Counted from the first letter of the stretch, positions 45,318-54,390 are shown. The stretch is DNA of 64,000 nucleotides from Nonomuraea angiospora (GCF_014873145.1 NZ_JADBEK010000001.1:10540001-10604000); one strand, 5' to 3'. Numbers and translations: made by a program. Notes: generated by a model from the letters alone, not told the origin.

Positions 45318-46640
45318 CTACCGGATGACGATCGTGGTGAGCGCCCGCGGCTGCAGCGTCACCGTGCGGCCCGTCACCGCGGACGGGGTGAGCGAGTTGG
45401 CCCCGTCCGTGAGGTACGCGGTCGCCCGGCCGCGCACGCCCTGCCACGTGACCGGCGCGGTGCCCGTGTTGAGCACCTCGACGACGCGAGAGCCGTCCGG
45501 GTTGCGGAAGGCGGAGACCTTCAGCGCCGGGTCCGCCGCCGCCGTGTCCAGCCTGACCGCGCCCGGCCGGATGAACCTGCTGTACGCCGCCAGCGCCCAC
45601 AGCCGCTTCGAGACGCGATACGTCTTCGCCGTGTCGTCGAGCTGCAGCAGCGCCCGGGTCGCGCCGCGCGAGCCGCCCAGCCAGTAGACGTAGCCGCTGA
45701 CGTTCCCGAGCGTGAGCGCGTCGTGGACGGCCTGCGCGATCGCGAAGCCGTCGGAGCCGCTGCCGTCGTCCCAGTTCTCGTTCCAGGTGCTGCCGTTCGG
45801 GTTCCACTCCGACATCCAGGTCTTCCTGGTCGTCGGCAGCGGCGCGTCCACGGGGCTGGCGTAGGTGTGCCCGGTGTGGGTCTTCACCCAGCGGCGGGCC
45901 TCGGGGTCGGCCTCGATCGCGGCCGTGTACGCCTTGGCCTGGTTCCAGCCGAAGGAGTCGCAGCAGACCACGCGCGTGCCCTTGGCCGCCGGGCCCAGCA
46001 CCTTGGCGAACTGGGCGGCCTGCTCCGGGGTGAAGCGCATGGAGGCGTACGAGGCCGTCCAGTCGGGCTCGTTCGTGAACCCCAGGTCGGTGATCTTGAT
46101 GCCTTCCTTGGCGTAGAACTTCGTGTACGCCACCAGGTAGTTCGCGTACGCCCGCTGCCACTCCGGCTTCAGCGTGCCGCCGCCCTTGTCGTCGCCGTTG
46201 TCCTTCATGTAGCCGGGCGCGCTCCAGGCGTCGGCGAAGAACCGCTTCACGCCGTACGCCTGGGCCGCCTTGGCCACCCACACCTGGCTGTTGTCGTCGC
46301 CGTCCCATACGTACTTGGGCGCGGCGTCCGGGCCGCCGGGGTCCTCGGGCTGGATCGACACCATGTGGTCGTACGGGCTGCCGGCGGGGGAGGAGCCGAT
46401 GCCGAGCCGCAGGATGCTGAGCCCGGCGCCCTTCTCGCGGTCGAACCACAGGTCCAGGACCTCGCGCTGCTGCGACTCCGGCAGCGCCTTGAGCAGCTCG
46501 TTGCGCCGGAAGGCCTGGGAGATGCCGAAGCCGTCGATCTCCTGGTGCCTGACGTGCTCGTTCACGGTGATGGCGGGGGGCTGGGAGGGATTCACCGCAG
46601 GGAGGCCGAGCAAGGCGACCGCGACGACTCCACGAAACAT
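45318..46640 (-). CDS. Secreted GH30-family glycoside hydrolase
   Basis: 440 residues. The ATG at 46640 has GGAGGCG upstream and starts a short signal peptide (MFRGVVAVALLGLPAVNPSQ). Earlier in-frame codons overlap the operator. The (beta/alpha)8 catalytic part has the acid/base Glu in LGFTNEPDWTASY and the nucleophile Glu in TWMSEWNPNG. A C-terminal beta-sandwich follows (AFRNPDGSRVVEVLNTGTAP, VTWQGVRGRATAYLTDG). Subfamily is uncertain: glucuronoxylanase, beta-1,6-galactanase or related. The CGAAAGTTTCG site in its leader, like that of the GH10 xylanase, favours a xylan role. Confidence 0.88.
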   Translation of the reverse strand: MFRGVVAVALLGLPAVNPSQPPAITVNEHVRHQEIDGFGISQAFRRNELLKALPESQQREVLDLWFDREKGAGLSILRLGIGSSPAGSPYDHMVSIQPEDPGGPDAAPKYVWDGDDNSQVWVAKAAQAYGVKRFFADAWSAPGYMKDNGDDKGGGTLKPEWQRAYANYLVAYTKFYAKEGIKITDLGFTNEPDWTASYASMRFTPEQAAQFAKVLGPAAKGTRVVCCDSFGWNQAKAYTAAIEADPEARRWVKTHTGHTYASPVDAPLPTTRKTWMSEWNPNGSTWNENWDDGSGSDGFAIAQAVHDALTLGNVSGYVYWLGGSRGATRALLQLDDTAKTYRVSKRLWALAAYSRFIRPGAVRLDTAAADPALKVSAFRNPDGSRVVEVLNTGTAPVTWQGVRGRATAYLTDGANSLTPSAVTGRTVTLQPRALTTIVIR

Positions 46641-46647
46641 GACGCCT

Positions 46648-46660
46648 CCGAAAGTTTCGG
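46648..46660. promoter_or_regulatory. CCGAAAGTTTCGG operator overlapping the GH30 leader
   Basis: A 13-bp palindrome (central base unpaired) 8-20 bp before the GH30 ATG, running into its SD. It matches the sites upstream of the GH10 xylanase, and its position suits a repressor. Confidence 0.7.
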
Positions 46661-46778
46661 ATTCGTATCGATATATTTCACCGATATCGCCGGAACCGTA
46701 AGCGGTCCGGAGTCCTCCCGTCAACCGGCACGCGGAAACGCCGGGGCGCTGTGCGCGCCCCGGCGTCGATGCGGCCGC

Positions 46779-47696
46779 TCAGTGGCTCGGGACCGCCGGC
46801 GGCGGCGGGTCCGGGGCGATGATGAACTCCTCCGGCCACACCGTGAGCTGGAGCCGCTGCCCGGCCCCCTTGAACACGTCGTGCAGGTTGCCGTGTTCGA
46901 GCCTGGTGAGCAGGAACACCTCGTCGTCCCGGTTGACCGGGTCCGCGCGCAGCCAGGCGTCGAAGCCGTCGAAGTCCGTGAAACCGGCCGCGAGGTACGG
47001 CACGATGCGGCGGAACAGCTTCGGCCACATCACCAGGCCCTCGGCGTCGACCAGGCCGGTGACGGTGGCGGCGCCGTTCGGGTCGGCGGTCGAGCCGGGC
47101 CAGATGCCGGCGGCCTTGCCCCTGGCGGCCTGCGACACCTCCGCCAGGTGCGTACGCAGCTCCGCCGGCAGCGTCGCGTAGAACGCCGGATAGACCAGCC
47201 CGCCGGCCAGCAGCGTGCCGTTGACGGAGGCGTCCACGAGCGCCGGGTCGAGGAACACCGAGGCCCCGTCGGCCCCCGAAGGGTCACCGGCGTAGGCGAA
47301 CCCGATCAGCCGGCCGTTCGCGTCGACCCCGTTCGTGAGCACGTGCCCCCGGATGGAGTCCTGGTCCGCCGACTTTACCTTGTTGGGCTGGTCCTCCCAG
47401 TAGCTCACGTTCGTGAACCCGAGCAGGCGCAGCAGCTCGTCCCGGGCCGCATCGGCCCCGGCGAGCTGCTGGTGCGTCTCCTCGAAGTGGGTCTCCAGCG
47501 CGTCGATGGCCTCCAGCCGCACCGAGACGCCGCGGCGGTTGATCTTCGGCGGGTGGCCGGAGCGCCGCGGCAGCGTCTCCACCAGCGCGGGCGAGTCGGG
47601 CAGGAACTTCACGGTGTCGCCGTCGGGCTCGGGGCCCTGCCGGGGGAGATCCGCGTACCGGATCACGAAGTTCCCGCGTAAAAGCGTGTAAGTCAT
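46779..47696 (-). CDS. Staphylococcal-nuclease-like (SNase) domain protein
   Basis: 305 residues from the ATG at 47696, with a G-rich SD. The N-terminal half shows SNase features: PDGDTVKFLPDSP, VSVRLEAIDALETHFEE (matching the VRLxGIDxPE motif) and later VFLDPALVDASVNGTLLAGG with LRTHLAEVSQAARGKAAGIW, the Arg/helix region. It lacks a signal peptide, which is unusual for this family, and there is a long insertion and a ~90-residue C-terminal extension (FRRIVPYLAAGFTDFDGFDA). It may be an intracellular nuclease-related protein; activity cannot be inferred. It stands alone between the GH30 gene and the VOC gene. Confidence 0.7.
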   Translation of the reverse strand: MTYTLLRGNFVIRYADLPRQGPEPDGDTVKFLPDSPALVETLPRRSGHPPKINRRGVSVRLEAIDALETHFEETHQQLAGADAARDELLRLLGFTNVSYWEDQPNKVKSADQDSIRGHVLTNGVDANGRLIGFAYAGDPSGADGASVFLDPALVDASVNGTLLAGGLVYPAFYATLPAELRTHLAEVSQAARGKAAGIWPGSTADPNGAATVTGLVDAEGLVMWPKLFRRIVPYLAAGFTDFDGFDAWLRADPVNRDDEVFLLTRLEHGNLHDVFKGAGQRLQLTVWPEEFIIAPDPPPPAVPSH

Positions 47697-47770
47697 GGAT
47701 TGCCCCCCATCGTGTGGCGAGCGGAGCGTAACCCGCCCACCTCGCGCCGTCCATGGGGGGGCGCGGCCGA

Positions 47771-48208
47771 TCAGTCGAGGCAGAACTCGTTGCCCTCGGG
47801 GTCGGCCATCACGATGTGACCCCCGCTGAGCGGGGGCGCGGGCTCGTGGCGCTGGAGCCGGGTGGCGCCGCGGGAGACCAGCCGCCCGGCCTCCGCCTCC
47901 AGGGCCGCCATCCGCGCCTCGCCCTCGAGCCCGGGGGCGGCCCGCACGTCGAGGTGCACGCGGTTCTTGGCCTGCTTGCCCTCCGGCACCCGCTGGAAGA
48001 ACAGCCGCGGCCCGGCCCCGTCGGGGTCGATCACCGCCGAGGCGTCGTTGCGGCGCTCGGGCGGCACGCCCATCGCCTCCAGGGCCTGCTCCCACGAGTC
48101 GAAGCCCTTGGGCGGGTCCTGCAACCGGTAGCCGAGGGCCTCGGCCCAGAACGCGGCCAGCCCGGCCGGGTCGGCGCAGTCGAAAGTGATCTGAACGTCG
48201 CGGGCCAT
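47771..48208 (-). CDS. VOC/glyoxalase-superfamily protein
   Basis: 145 residues. It begins ARDVQITFDCADPAGLAAFW and has the two-repeat VOC fold pattern with FFQRVPEGKQAKNRVHLDV and GGHIVMADPEGNEFCLD at the end; these are the usual metal-ligand strands (His, Glu). Proteins of this short form in actinomycetes are often of unknown substrate or bind drugs such as bleomycin. It is 1 bp from the DinB-family gene on the same strand. Confidence 0.87.
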   Translation of the reverse strand: MARDVQITFDCADPAGLAAFWAEALGYRLQDPPKGFDSWEQALEAMGVPPERRNDASAVIDPDGAGPRLFFQRVPEGKQAKNRVHLDVRAAPGLEGEARMAALEAEAGRLVSRGATRLQRHEPAPPLSGGHIVMADPEGNEFCLD

Positions 48209-48209
48209 G

Positions 48210-48782
48210 TCAGCTCGCCTCCTGATGGGTGTGCAGGTAGAGGTCGCGCAGCAGGCAGACCTCCGCCAGATGGTGGATCAGCTCGCGGTTGATGTGCAGC
48301 ACCAGCGCCGACAGCGGATATTCGGCGTACGGGCCCTCCGCCTCCCCGCACGGGCGGGCGAGACCGGCCTCGCCGAGGGACTCCACCCCCGCCAGCCACG
48401 TGGCGTATTCGGCGTCGAGCTGGGCCAGCGCCGCACTCGCGGTCGGAGCGTACTCGAACGACTCGTAATCGGTGGGCGTGGCGCCGAAGTGCGAGGCGTT
48501 GCGCATCGCCAGCACGCCGACGATCACGTGCCCGAGCCGCCAGGCGATCGTCGTCAACGGCGGCGGCTCGGGCATCGGGAACGCGAAGTCGATGGTCATC
48601 GCTCCGGACCCCGCCCGCACCGGCGCGTCGCCGGTGCCGCGCGGCCGCACGCTCCAGCAGCCGGGCGCCGGCTCCCAGAAGTACTCGTCATCGGTGAGCC
48701 CGTCGAGGCGGTCGCGCAGCTGATGGGTCCAGTGCCAGGCGATCTGATCTCGGAGCAGGGTGTTCCAGGGCTGGTCGTTCAT
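48210..48782 (-). CDS. DinB-superfamily protein
   Basis: 190 residues, starting MNDQPWNTLLRDQIAWHWTH. The DinB_2/mycothiol-transferase-like four-helix bundle has metal-binding-type histidines in TTIAWRLGHVIVGVLAMRNA and in the C-terminal ALVLHINRELIHHLAEVCLL. Such proteins are putative metal-dependent thiol (mycothiol) transferases. It is co-directional with the VOC gene, separated by one base, and divergent from the WYL regulator. Confidence 0.88.
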   Translation of the reverse strand: MNDQPWNTLLRDQIAWHWTHQLRDRLDGLTDDEYFWEPAPGCWSVRPRGTGDAPVRAGSGAMTIDFAFPMPEPPPLTTIAWRLGHVIVGVLAMRNASHFGATPTDYESFEYAPTASAALAQLDAEYATWLAGVESLGEAGLARPCGEAEGPYAEYPLSALVLHINRELIHHLAEVCLLRDLYLHTHQEAS

Positions 48783-48843
48783 GGCTCAAGCCTCTCGCAT
48801 ATAGCGGACAGGATCGGTCCGTGATCTGTGGAACGATGAGCCC

Positions 48844-49818
48844 GTGTCTGTCGAGTCGACCACCGAGCGGGTGCTGCGGCTGCTGGGGCTGCTGCAGCGC
48901 CGGCCGTCCTGGACCGCTGTCGAGCTCGCCGCCGAGCTGGGGGTCACCGACCGCTCGGTGCGCCGCGACGTGGAGCGGCTGCGCGCGCTCGGCTATCCCG
49001 TCCACGCGACCGCGGGCGTCGGCGGCGGCTACCAGCTCGGCGCGGGCACCCGGCTGCCGCCGCTGCTCCTCGACGACGAGGAGGCGATCGCGACGGCGGT
49101 GTCCCTGCGGCTGGCGGCGGGAGGCACGGTCGCCGGGGCGGGCGAGGCGGCGCTGCGGGCGCTCGCCAAGCTCGACCAGGTGATGCCGCCCCGGCTGCGC
49201 GCCGAGGTCCGGGCGGTGTACGGCGCCACCGAGACCCTGGTCGGCCCCGGGGTCGAGATCGACGCGGAGCTGCTGACGACGCTCGCGCGGGCCTGCCGCG
49301 ACGCCGTCCGGGTGCGGTTCCGGTACGCCGCGCCCTCCTCACCGACGCACGACGGCGGGGAGCGCGAGCGCACGGTCGAGCCGGTGCGGATGGTCTCCAC
49401 CGGCCGCCGCTGGTACCTGATGGCCTATGACGTCGACCGCGACGGCTGGCGCACCTTCCGGCTGGACCGGATGCGCGAGGTGGAGGCGACGACCTGGCGC
49501 TTCCGGGCGAGGGAGCACCCGGACCCGGTCGCCTACGTGCAGCGGTCCGTGGCCGAGGCGCCGTACCGCTATCTCGCCCGGGTGCGCCTGCACGCCCCGC
49601 CCGACCGGGTGCGGGAGCTGGTGCCGCCCCAGGTGGGGCGCGTCGAGGACGATCGCGACGGGTGGTGCGTGCTCGTCGCCGGAGGGCAGGACCTCGACTG
49701 GCTGGCCGTGCACGTGGCCCGGCTGGGCTTCGAGGCGGAGGTGCTGGAGCCCGCCGAACTGCGGCAGGCCGTCGCCCGGCTCGCCCGCCGCCTCGCGGCG
49801 ATGGCCGGGCCCGGCTGA
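48844..49818 (+). CDS. HTH/WYL-domain transcriptional regulator (YafY type)
   Basis: 324 residues with a GTG start. The N-terminal winged HTH (TERVLRLLGLLQRRPSWTAV, ELAAELGVTDRSVRRDVERL) is followed by a WYL domain near residues 140-230 (RWYLMAYDVDRDGWRTFRLD) and a WCX C-terminal domain. These regulators bind small ligands or nucleic acids; in actinomycetes they often control adjacent DinB/VOC genes, which are divergent from it here. A 23-bp repeat follows its stop codon. Confidence 0.9.
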   Translation: MSVESTTERVLRLLGLLQRRPSWTAVELAAELGVTDRSVRRDVERLRALGYPVHATAGVGGGYQLGAGTRLPPLLLDDEEAIATAVSLRLAAGGTVAGAGEAALRALAKLDQVMPPRLRAEVRAVYGATETLVGPGVEIDAELLTTLARACRDAVRVRFRYAAPSSPTHDGGERERTVEPVRMVSTGRRWYLMAYDVDRDGWRTFRLDRMREVEATTWRFRAREHPDPVAYVQRSVAEAPYRYLARVRLHAPPDRVRELVPPQVGRVEDDRDGWCVLVAGGQDLDWLAVHVARLGFEAEVLEPAELRQAVARLARRLAAMAGPG

Positions 49819-49867
49819 GGGATGCGGTCGGATCCGGCTGAGGGATGCGGTCGGACCCGGCTGAGGG
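49811..49867. repeat. 23-bp tandem repeat (2.5 copies) over the WYL gene stop codon
   Basis: Units starting CCGGCTGAGGGATGCGGTC at 49811 and 49834 are near-identical, and a partial third begins at 49857. The first copy contains the stop codon, so the two later copies are just downstream and carry further in-phase-like TGA codons. Confidence 0.75.
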
Positions 49868-49874
49868 GAACGGT

Positions 49875-50600
49875 TCAGCCGAGCCGGGACTGGAGGCCGT
49901 CGAGGACCCGCTGCAGGCCGTACTCGAAGCCGTCCTCGTCGGCCTGGGAGGAGAGCTGGCCGCGCTGCGCGGCGTAACGCGCGCGCAGGCGCGGGTAGTC
50001 CTGCACGGCCCGCTCGGCCGCCGGCCACAGCTGCTCCACCCACTCCTGCTCGGTCTGGCCGCTGCGAGCGATCATCGACAGGACCGCGGCCTCGCTGGTG
50101 GTGACGCCGAGCACGTACGCGACGAGTGTGCTCATCGCCTGGTCGGCCTCGTCGAGCGGGAACCCGGCGGACTCGAAGACGCCGAGCAGGTGCTCCGTCT
50201 GGCGCAGCATGTTGGGCCCCAGGTAGGCCAGCCCCACCTCGCCGAGCTTGGCGGCCATCCACGGGTGACGCAGGATCGTGGCGCGCAGGCCGTGGGCGAT
50301 GCGCGCGATGACCTCGCGCCACCGGGCGGCGTCGGCCTCCTCGGGCAGCGGCAGCTCGCCGTAGACCGCGTCCACGGCCAGCTCGATCAGCTCGTCCTTG
50401 TTGGCCACGTGGCGATAGAGCGAGGTCGCCCCGGCGTTGAGCCGGCTGCCGAGGCGGCGCATGCTCAGGGCGTCGATGCCCTCCTCGTCGAGCAGCCGGA
50501 CGGCCTCGGCCACGATCTGGTCGCGGCTCAGCGCCGGCTGCTCCCGCTCGCGACGGGGCCGCGCCCACACCGACGGGATGGACTGCTCGTCTTTCGCCAT
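49875..50600 (-). CDS. TetR-family transcriptional regulator
   Basis: 241 residues from the ATG at 50600. The HTH covers ~residues 25-70 (IVAEAVRLLDEEGIDALSMR, RLGSRLNAGATSLYRHVANK), and the ligand domain is of the TetR_C-tetracyclin-repressor-like type. A near-perfect 18-bp palindrome lies 22 bp upstream of the start, between it and the multicopper-oxidase stop, suggesting autoregulation. Confidence 0.92.
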   Translation of the reverse strand: MAKDEQSIPSVWARPRREREQPALSRDQIVAEAVRLLDEEGIDALSMRRLGSRLNAGATSLYRHVANKDELIELAVDAVYGELPLPEEADAARWREVIARIAHGLRATILRHPWMAAKLGEVGLAYLGPNMLRQTEHLLGVFESAGFPLDEADQAMSTLVAYVLGVTTSEAAVLSMIARSGQTEQEWVEQLWPAAERAVQDYPRLRARYAAQRGQLSSQADEDGFEYGLQRVLDGLQSRLG

Positions 50601-50621
50601 GCTCCGCACCCTAGCGCACAT

Positions 50622-50639
50622 TGTACGCATATGCGAACA
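50622..50639. promoter_or_regulatory. TetR operator-like palindrome
   Basis: TGTACGCATATGCGAACA, a perfect 10-bp core CGCATATGCG with TGT/ACA arms and one mismatched pair, immediately upstream of the TetR gene. Confidence 0.75.
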
Positions 50640-50642
50640 GTG

Positions 50643-52124
50643 TCAGCGCTTCCGCCTGCGGTTGTGCTCCTGGGGACGGTGACGGGTGTTGCCCCGGGCG
50701 GGGCCGTAGCCGATGGAGCCCATCATGCCCTGCTCCTGGTGATACAGGTTGTGGCAGTGGAACATCCACTCGCCGGGGTTGTCGGCGAGCACGTCCAGGT
50801 GGAGCCGCTGGCGCGGCTTGACGTTCACGGTGTCCTTGCGCGGCCCGCGCCCGTCGGCCAGGCGCAGCTGGAAGGTGTGGCCGTGCAGGTGCATCGGGTG
50901 CCACATGGGCGACTGGTTGTCCACGACCAGCCGGACCGTCTCCCCCCGGTCCACGCGCAGCCGCAGGTGGTCGCCGGCGACCTTGTCGTTCATCGTCCAC
51001 TCGTTGCCGGACGGGCGCATGCCGAGCGTCACCGAGATGGACCTGGACGGGCGGGGCAGATCGAAGGACGACGGCGCTTCCAGGTCCCGGTACGCCAGCA
51101 TCCGCTCGGTCAGCTCCGGCACCTGGACGGTGCTCGCCGGCGACTCCGCCCGCCGATTCGTCCGCACCACCGCGAACGCCCGCCCCCGCTTGCCCTCCGC
51201 CACCGCGACCAGCGGGAACGCGCCCTCGTCGAGCCGGGTCAGGAAGTCGTAGCGCTCGCCCATGCCGATGAGGAACGTGTCCACGTTCACCGGCCGGCAC
51301 GGGAACCCGTCGGTGTGGGTGACGGTCATGCGATGCCCGCCGAGCGCCACCCGGAAGGCGGTGTCGGCCGCCGCGTTGATGACCCGGAACCTGACCACGC
51401 GGCCCGGCGCGGTGCGGAAGGTCATGGGCGTGTCCGGCGCCTGGCCGTTGACCAGGTAGAGCGGGTGCACCATCTCCGCCGCCACGCCGCCGAGCGCCTC
51501 GCTGCGCAGGGTGTCGTCGTGGTCGGTGGAGGCGTTCAGCCGGGCCAGGGCGTCGTCGGGAGTGCCCTCGATGCCGTCCAGCCAGTCGTCGAGCACGACG
51601 GTGAACTCCTCGTCGTACTCGAGCGGCTCCCGCGGGTCGAGGACGACCAGCGTGCCGTACAGGCCGCGGTCGGGCTGGGTGCCGACGTGCGAGTGGTAGA
51701 AGTACGTGCCGGGATCGGGCACGGTGAAGTCGTAGTCGAACGTCTTGCCCGGCTGGGTCGCCTCCTGGCTGAAGCCGGGCGCGCCGTCCATGGGGAAGTC
51801 GAGCCGGATGCCGTGCCAGTGCACGGTGGTCGCCGCGGGCAGGTCGTTGACCAGCTTCGCGCGGACCCGCTCACCGGCCATGACCCTGATCTGCGGGCCG
51901 GGGACCTCGTCGTTGTACGTCCAGGTGCGCACCGTGCGCTGCCCCAGGGAGACCGTCGTGGGCCGGGCCCGCAGCACCATCGCCCGGGGCCGCGCCGCCG
52001 CCGCCGCGGGCGGGGCCCCCAGCAGGGGGACGGCGCCGGCCAGCGCACTGGCGAATGTGCCGGTGACGAACGCCCGGCGGGAGACCCGCCCGCCCGAACC
52101 CCACGAACTCGACCAACCACCCAC
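50643..52124 (-). CDS. Tat-exported multicopper oxidase
   Basis: 493 residues. The GTG at 52124 has GGAGGGAGAGG just upstream; an in-frame GTG 21 bp earlier would overlap that SD. The Tat signal is VSRRAFVTG, then a hydrophobic core and APPAAAAA. All four copper motifs are present: HWHG, HSHVG, HPMHLHGH and HCHNLYHQEQGMM. The last has a Met where a laccase-like type 1 axial ligand sits. The three cupredoxin domains of CueO/CopA type suggest oxidation of Cu(I) or phenols outside the membrane. It is upstream of, and co-directional with, the TetR gene. Confidence 0.93.
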   Translation of the reverse strand: MGGWSSSWGSGGRVSRRAFVTGTFASALAGAVPLLGAPPAAAAARPRAMVLRARPTTVSLGQRTVRTWTYNDEVPGPQIRVMAGERVRAKLVNDLPAATTVHWHGIRLDFPMDGAPGFSQEATQPGKTFDYDFTVPDPGTYFYHSHVGTQPDRGLYGTLVVLDPREPLEYDEEFTVVLDDWLDGIEGTPDDALARLNASTDHDDTLRSEALGGVAAEMVHPLYLVNGQAPDTPMTFRTAPGRVVRFRVINAAADTAFRVALGGHRMTVTHTDGFPCRPVNVDTFLIGMGERYDFLTRLDEGAFPLVAVAEGKRGRAFAVVRTNRRAESPASTVQVPELTERMLAYRDLEAPSSFDLPRPSRSISVTLGMRPSGNEWTMNDKVAGDHLRLRVDRGETVRLVVDNQSPMWHPMHLHGHTFQLRLADGRGPRKDTVNVKPRQRLHLDVLADNPGEWMFHCHNLYHQEQGMMGSIGYGPARGNTRHRPQEHNRRRKR

Positions 52125-52202
52125 GATGCCTCTCCCTCCGCTCACCAGGCGAGATTACGGAGGGTAACGGGCGAAATCCCCTCGCCACGCCGATGGCGAT
52201 CC

Positions 52203-53573
52203 CTAGCGCGTGCCGGGCGGGCGCTGGTGGCCGAAGCGGACCGGCTTGGCGCCGCTCAGCCGCACCTCCGGGTCGGGCATCGCCTGCGGCGGCGCGGGGC
52301 GCTCGACGGCCGGCTCGACGACCGGCTCGGCCCCCTCGGCCTCCGCGATCCGGCGGACGAGCCGCTGCCGCAGCTCCGCCGCGACCCCGGCGTGCGACGG
52401 GAACCCCGCCAGGTTGACCAGCTCGTGCGGGTCGTTCTCCAGGTCGTACAGCGCCTGCTCCCGGTAGAGGCCGGAGCTGGCGTCGTCCCACGGGTGGGCG
52501 TCCTCGGCGACGGCGTAGTACTTCCAGCGCGACGTGCGGATCCCGCGTCCCACCTCCGACTCGCTCACCTGGAAGAACACCTCCTCGGGCCAGGCCGCCC
52601 GGGGGTCACGGATCAGCGGGAGGAACGAGCGCCCCTGCATGGCGTCGGGGACGGGCAGCCCGGCGGCCTCCAGGAGCGTGGGAGGCAGGTCGATGGTGCT
52701 GACCGGGCGGGAGATGGCGCCGCCGCCGTCGAAGCCCGGGCCGCGCAGCGCCAGCGGCACGCGGAGGGAGGCGTCGTGGCACGAGCGCTTGTACTCGCCG
52801 TTGCGGGTCTTGAAGTGGTTGCCGTGGTCGGAGGTGTACGCCACGATCGTGTCGTCCAGCAGGTCCATGCTGCGCAGCGCGTCCAGCAGCCGCCCGAGCC
52901 CCTCGTCCAGCCGCTTGACCTGCCCCAGGTAGCCGCCCATGTGCTGGTGGGCGGTGCCGCCGAGGGCGGCCAGGTCCGGCGGCATCCAGCGGCCCTGGTG
53001 GCGCTCCTCGTAGCCGTCGGGGGCCGGGTAGTTGTCCACCTCGTTCTGGTGGTGCGGCTCCAGGAACGACAGGAACAGGAAGAACGGCTCCTCGTGGTGG
53101 TCGGCGACGTACCTGATGGCCGCGTCCACGAGGGCGTCGGAGCGGTAGCCGGGCAGCAGCACGGGGTCGTTCGCCTCGTCGTAGACGATCGTGCGGTAGG
53201 CGTCCGAGGTGTGTTCCAGCGCGTTCGCGGCCAGCCACGACCGGTAGCCGCCGCGCCGGTCGGCCGGGACCGGCTCGCTGCCGCCGAGGTGCCACTTGCC
53301 GATGTAGCCGGTGGCGTAGCCGGCCGCGCCGAAGTGGTGGGCCAGCGTGCGCTCCTCGGGCGGCAGCACGAGGCCGTTGCGGTGGACGCCGGTCGTGGTC
53401 GGGTAGCGGCCCGTCTGCAGCGCGGCGCGGGCGGGCGCGCACACCGGCTGCGGCGTGAGCGCGACCGTGGCCTGCGTGCCGTGCCTGGCCATCCTGTCGA
53501 GATTGGGGGTGAAGGGGCCGACGGTGTCCCACCGCTGCTGGTCGGTGAAGACGACGATCACGTTCGGACGCAA
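52203..53573 (-). CDS. Sulfatase (type I, formylglycine-dependent)
   Basis: 456 residues. It opens with the metal-binding NVIVVFTDQQRWD; the catalytic motif is PVCAPARAALQTGR (CxPxR), whose Cys would become formylglycine through a formylglycine-generating enzyme not present here. GYIGKWHLGG and YTSDHGNHF supply further active-site residues. It has no signal peptide, so it probably acts on a sulfated sugar after import. It is 10 bp downstream of the sugar ABC operon and belongs to that unit functionally. Confidence 0.92.
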   Translation of the reverse strand: MRPNVIVVFTDQQRWDTVGPFTPNLDRMARHGTQATVALTPQPVCAPARAALQTGRYPTTTGVHRNGLVLPPEERTLAHHFGAAGYATGYIGKWHLGGSEPVPADRRGGYRSWLAANALEHTSDAYRTIVYDEANDPVLLPGYRSDALVDAAIRYVADHHEEPFFLFLSFLEPHHQNEVDNYPAPDGYEERHQGRWMPPDLAALGGTAHQHMGGYLGQVKRLDEGLGRLLDALRSMDLLDDTIVAYTSDHGNHFKTRNGEYKRSCHDASLRVPLALRGPGFDGGGAISRPVSTIDLPPTLLEAAGLPVPDAMQGRSFLPLIRDPRAAWPEEVFFQVSESEVGRGIRTSRWKYYAVAEDAHPWDDASSGLYREQALYDLENDPHELVNLAGFPSHAGVAAELRQRLVRRIAEAEGAEPVVEPAVERPAPPQAMPDPEVRLSGAKPVRFGHQRPPGTR

Positions 53574-53583
53574 GAAATGACTC

Positions 53584-54390
53584 CTATTTGAGGCCGGTCA
53601 GCGCGATGCCGCGCACGAAGTATCGCTGGGTGAAGACGAACAGGACGGCGGTGGGGACGAAGAGGATCACCGAGCCCGCGGCCGTGAGGTGCCACAACGT
53701 GAAGTACTCCTGGTTGAACAGGGTGAGCCCGACGGGAATGGTGCGCATCTCGGGCGTCGTGGTGGCGACCAGCGGCCAGAGGAACTCGTTCCACTGGAAG
53801 ACGAACGTGAACAGCCCGAGCACGGCCAGCGCGGGCCGCGTCTGCGGCAGGATGATCCGCCGGTAGATGCCGAGCTCGGAGGCGCCGTCGATGCGGGCCG
53901 CGCTGATCAGGTCGTCGGGGATGGGCTGGATGAACTGCCGCATGAGGAAGATCCCGAACGCGTCCATGAGGAACGGCGCGATCAACCCCTGGTACGAGTT
54001 GAGCCACCCCAGGTTGGCCATGAGCACGTACAGCGGGATCATCCGCACGAAGAACGGCACCATGAGCGTGGCCAGCAGCGCCACGAACAGGGTGTTGCGC
54101 AGCGGGAAGCGGAACTTGGCGAACACGTACCCGACCAGCGGGTCGAAGATCAGGTGCGCCAGCGTGATGGCGCCGGCCACGACGAGGCTGTTGACGATGA
54201 AGTTCCCGAACGGCGCGCGGGCGAACAGCTCCGCGTAGTTGCCCCACTGCGGCGAGGCGGGCCAGACCACGGCCCGCGCCGACAGCGTCTCGGCCTCGGT
54301 CTGGAGCGACAGCGACACCATGTAGAGCAGCGGCAGTACCGTGACCAGCGAGGCCAGCCCGAGCAGGAGGTAGAGCAGCGTCCTGCGCAT
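53584..54390 (-). CDS. Sugar ABC transporter permease (MalG type)
   Basis: 268 residues from the ATG at 54390, one-base overlap with the preceding gene. Six helices; the EAA loop reads DLISAARIDGASELGIYRRI and the end is RYFVRGIALTGLK. It is second permease of the sulfatase-linked importer. Confidence 0.92.
   Translation of the reverse strand: MRRTLLYLLLGLASLVTVLPLLYMVSLSLQTEAETLSARAVVWPASPQWGNYAELFARAPFGNFIVNSLVVAGAITLAHLIFDPLVGYVFAKFRFPLRNTLFVALLATLMVPFFVRMIPLYVLMANLGWLNSYQGLIAPFLMDAFGIFLMRQFIQPIPDDLISAARIDGASELGIYRRIILPQTRPALAVLGLFTFVFQWNEFLWPLVATTTPEMRTIPVGLTLFNQEYFTLWHLTAAGSVILFVPTAVLFVFTQRYFVRGIALTGLK

Noticed and set aside
49845..53591. 1248-codon plus-strand frame across TetR, multicopper oxidase and sulfatase genes
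   Set aside because: It spans three real genes on the other strand and has biased His/Arg/Gly/Val composition.
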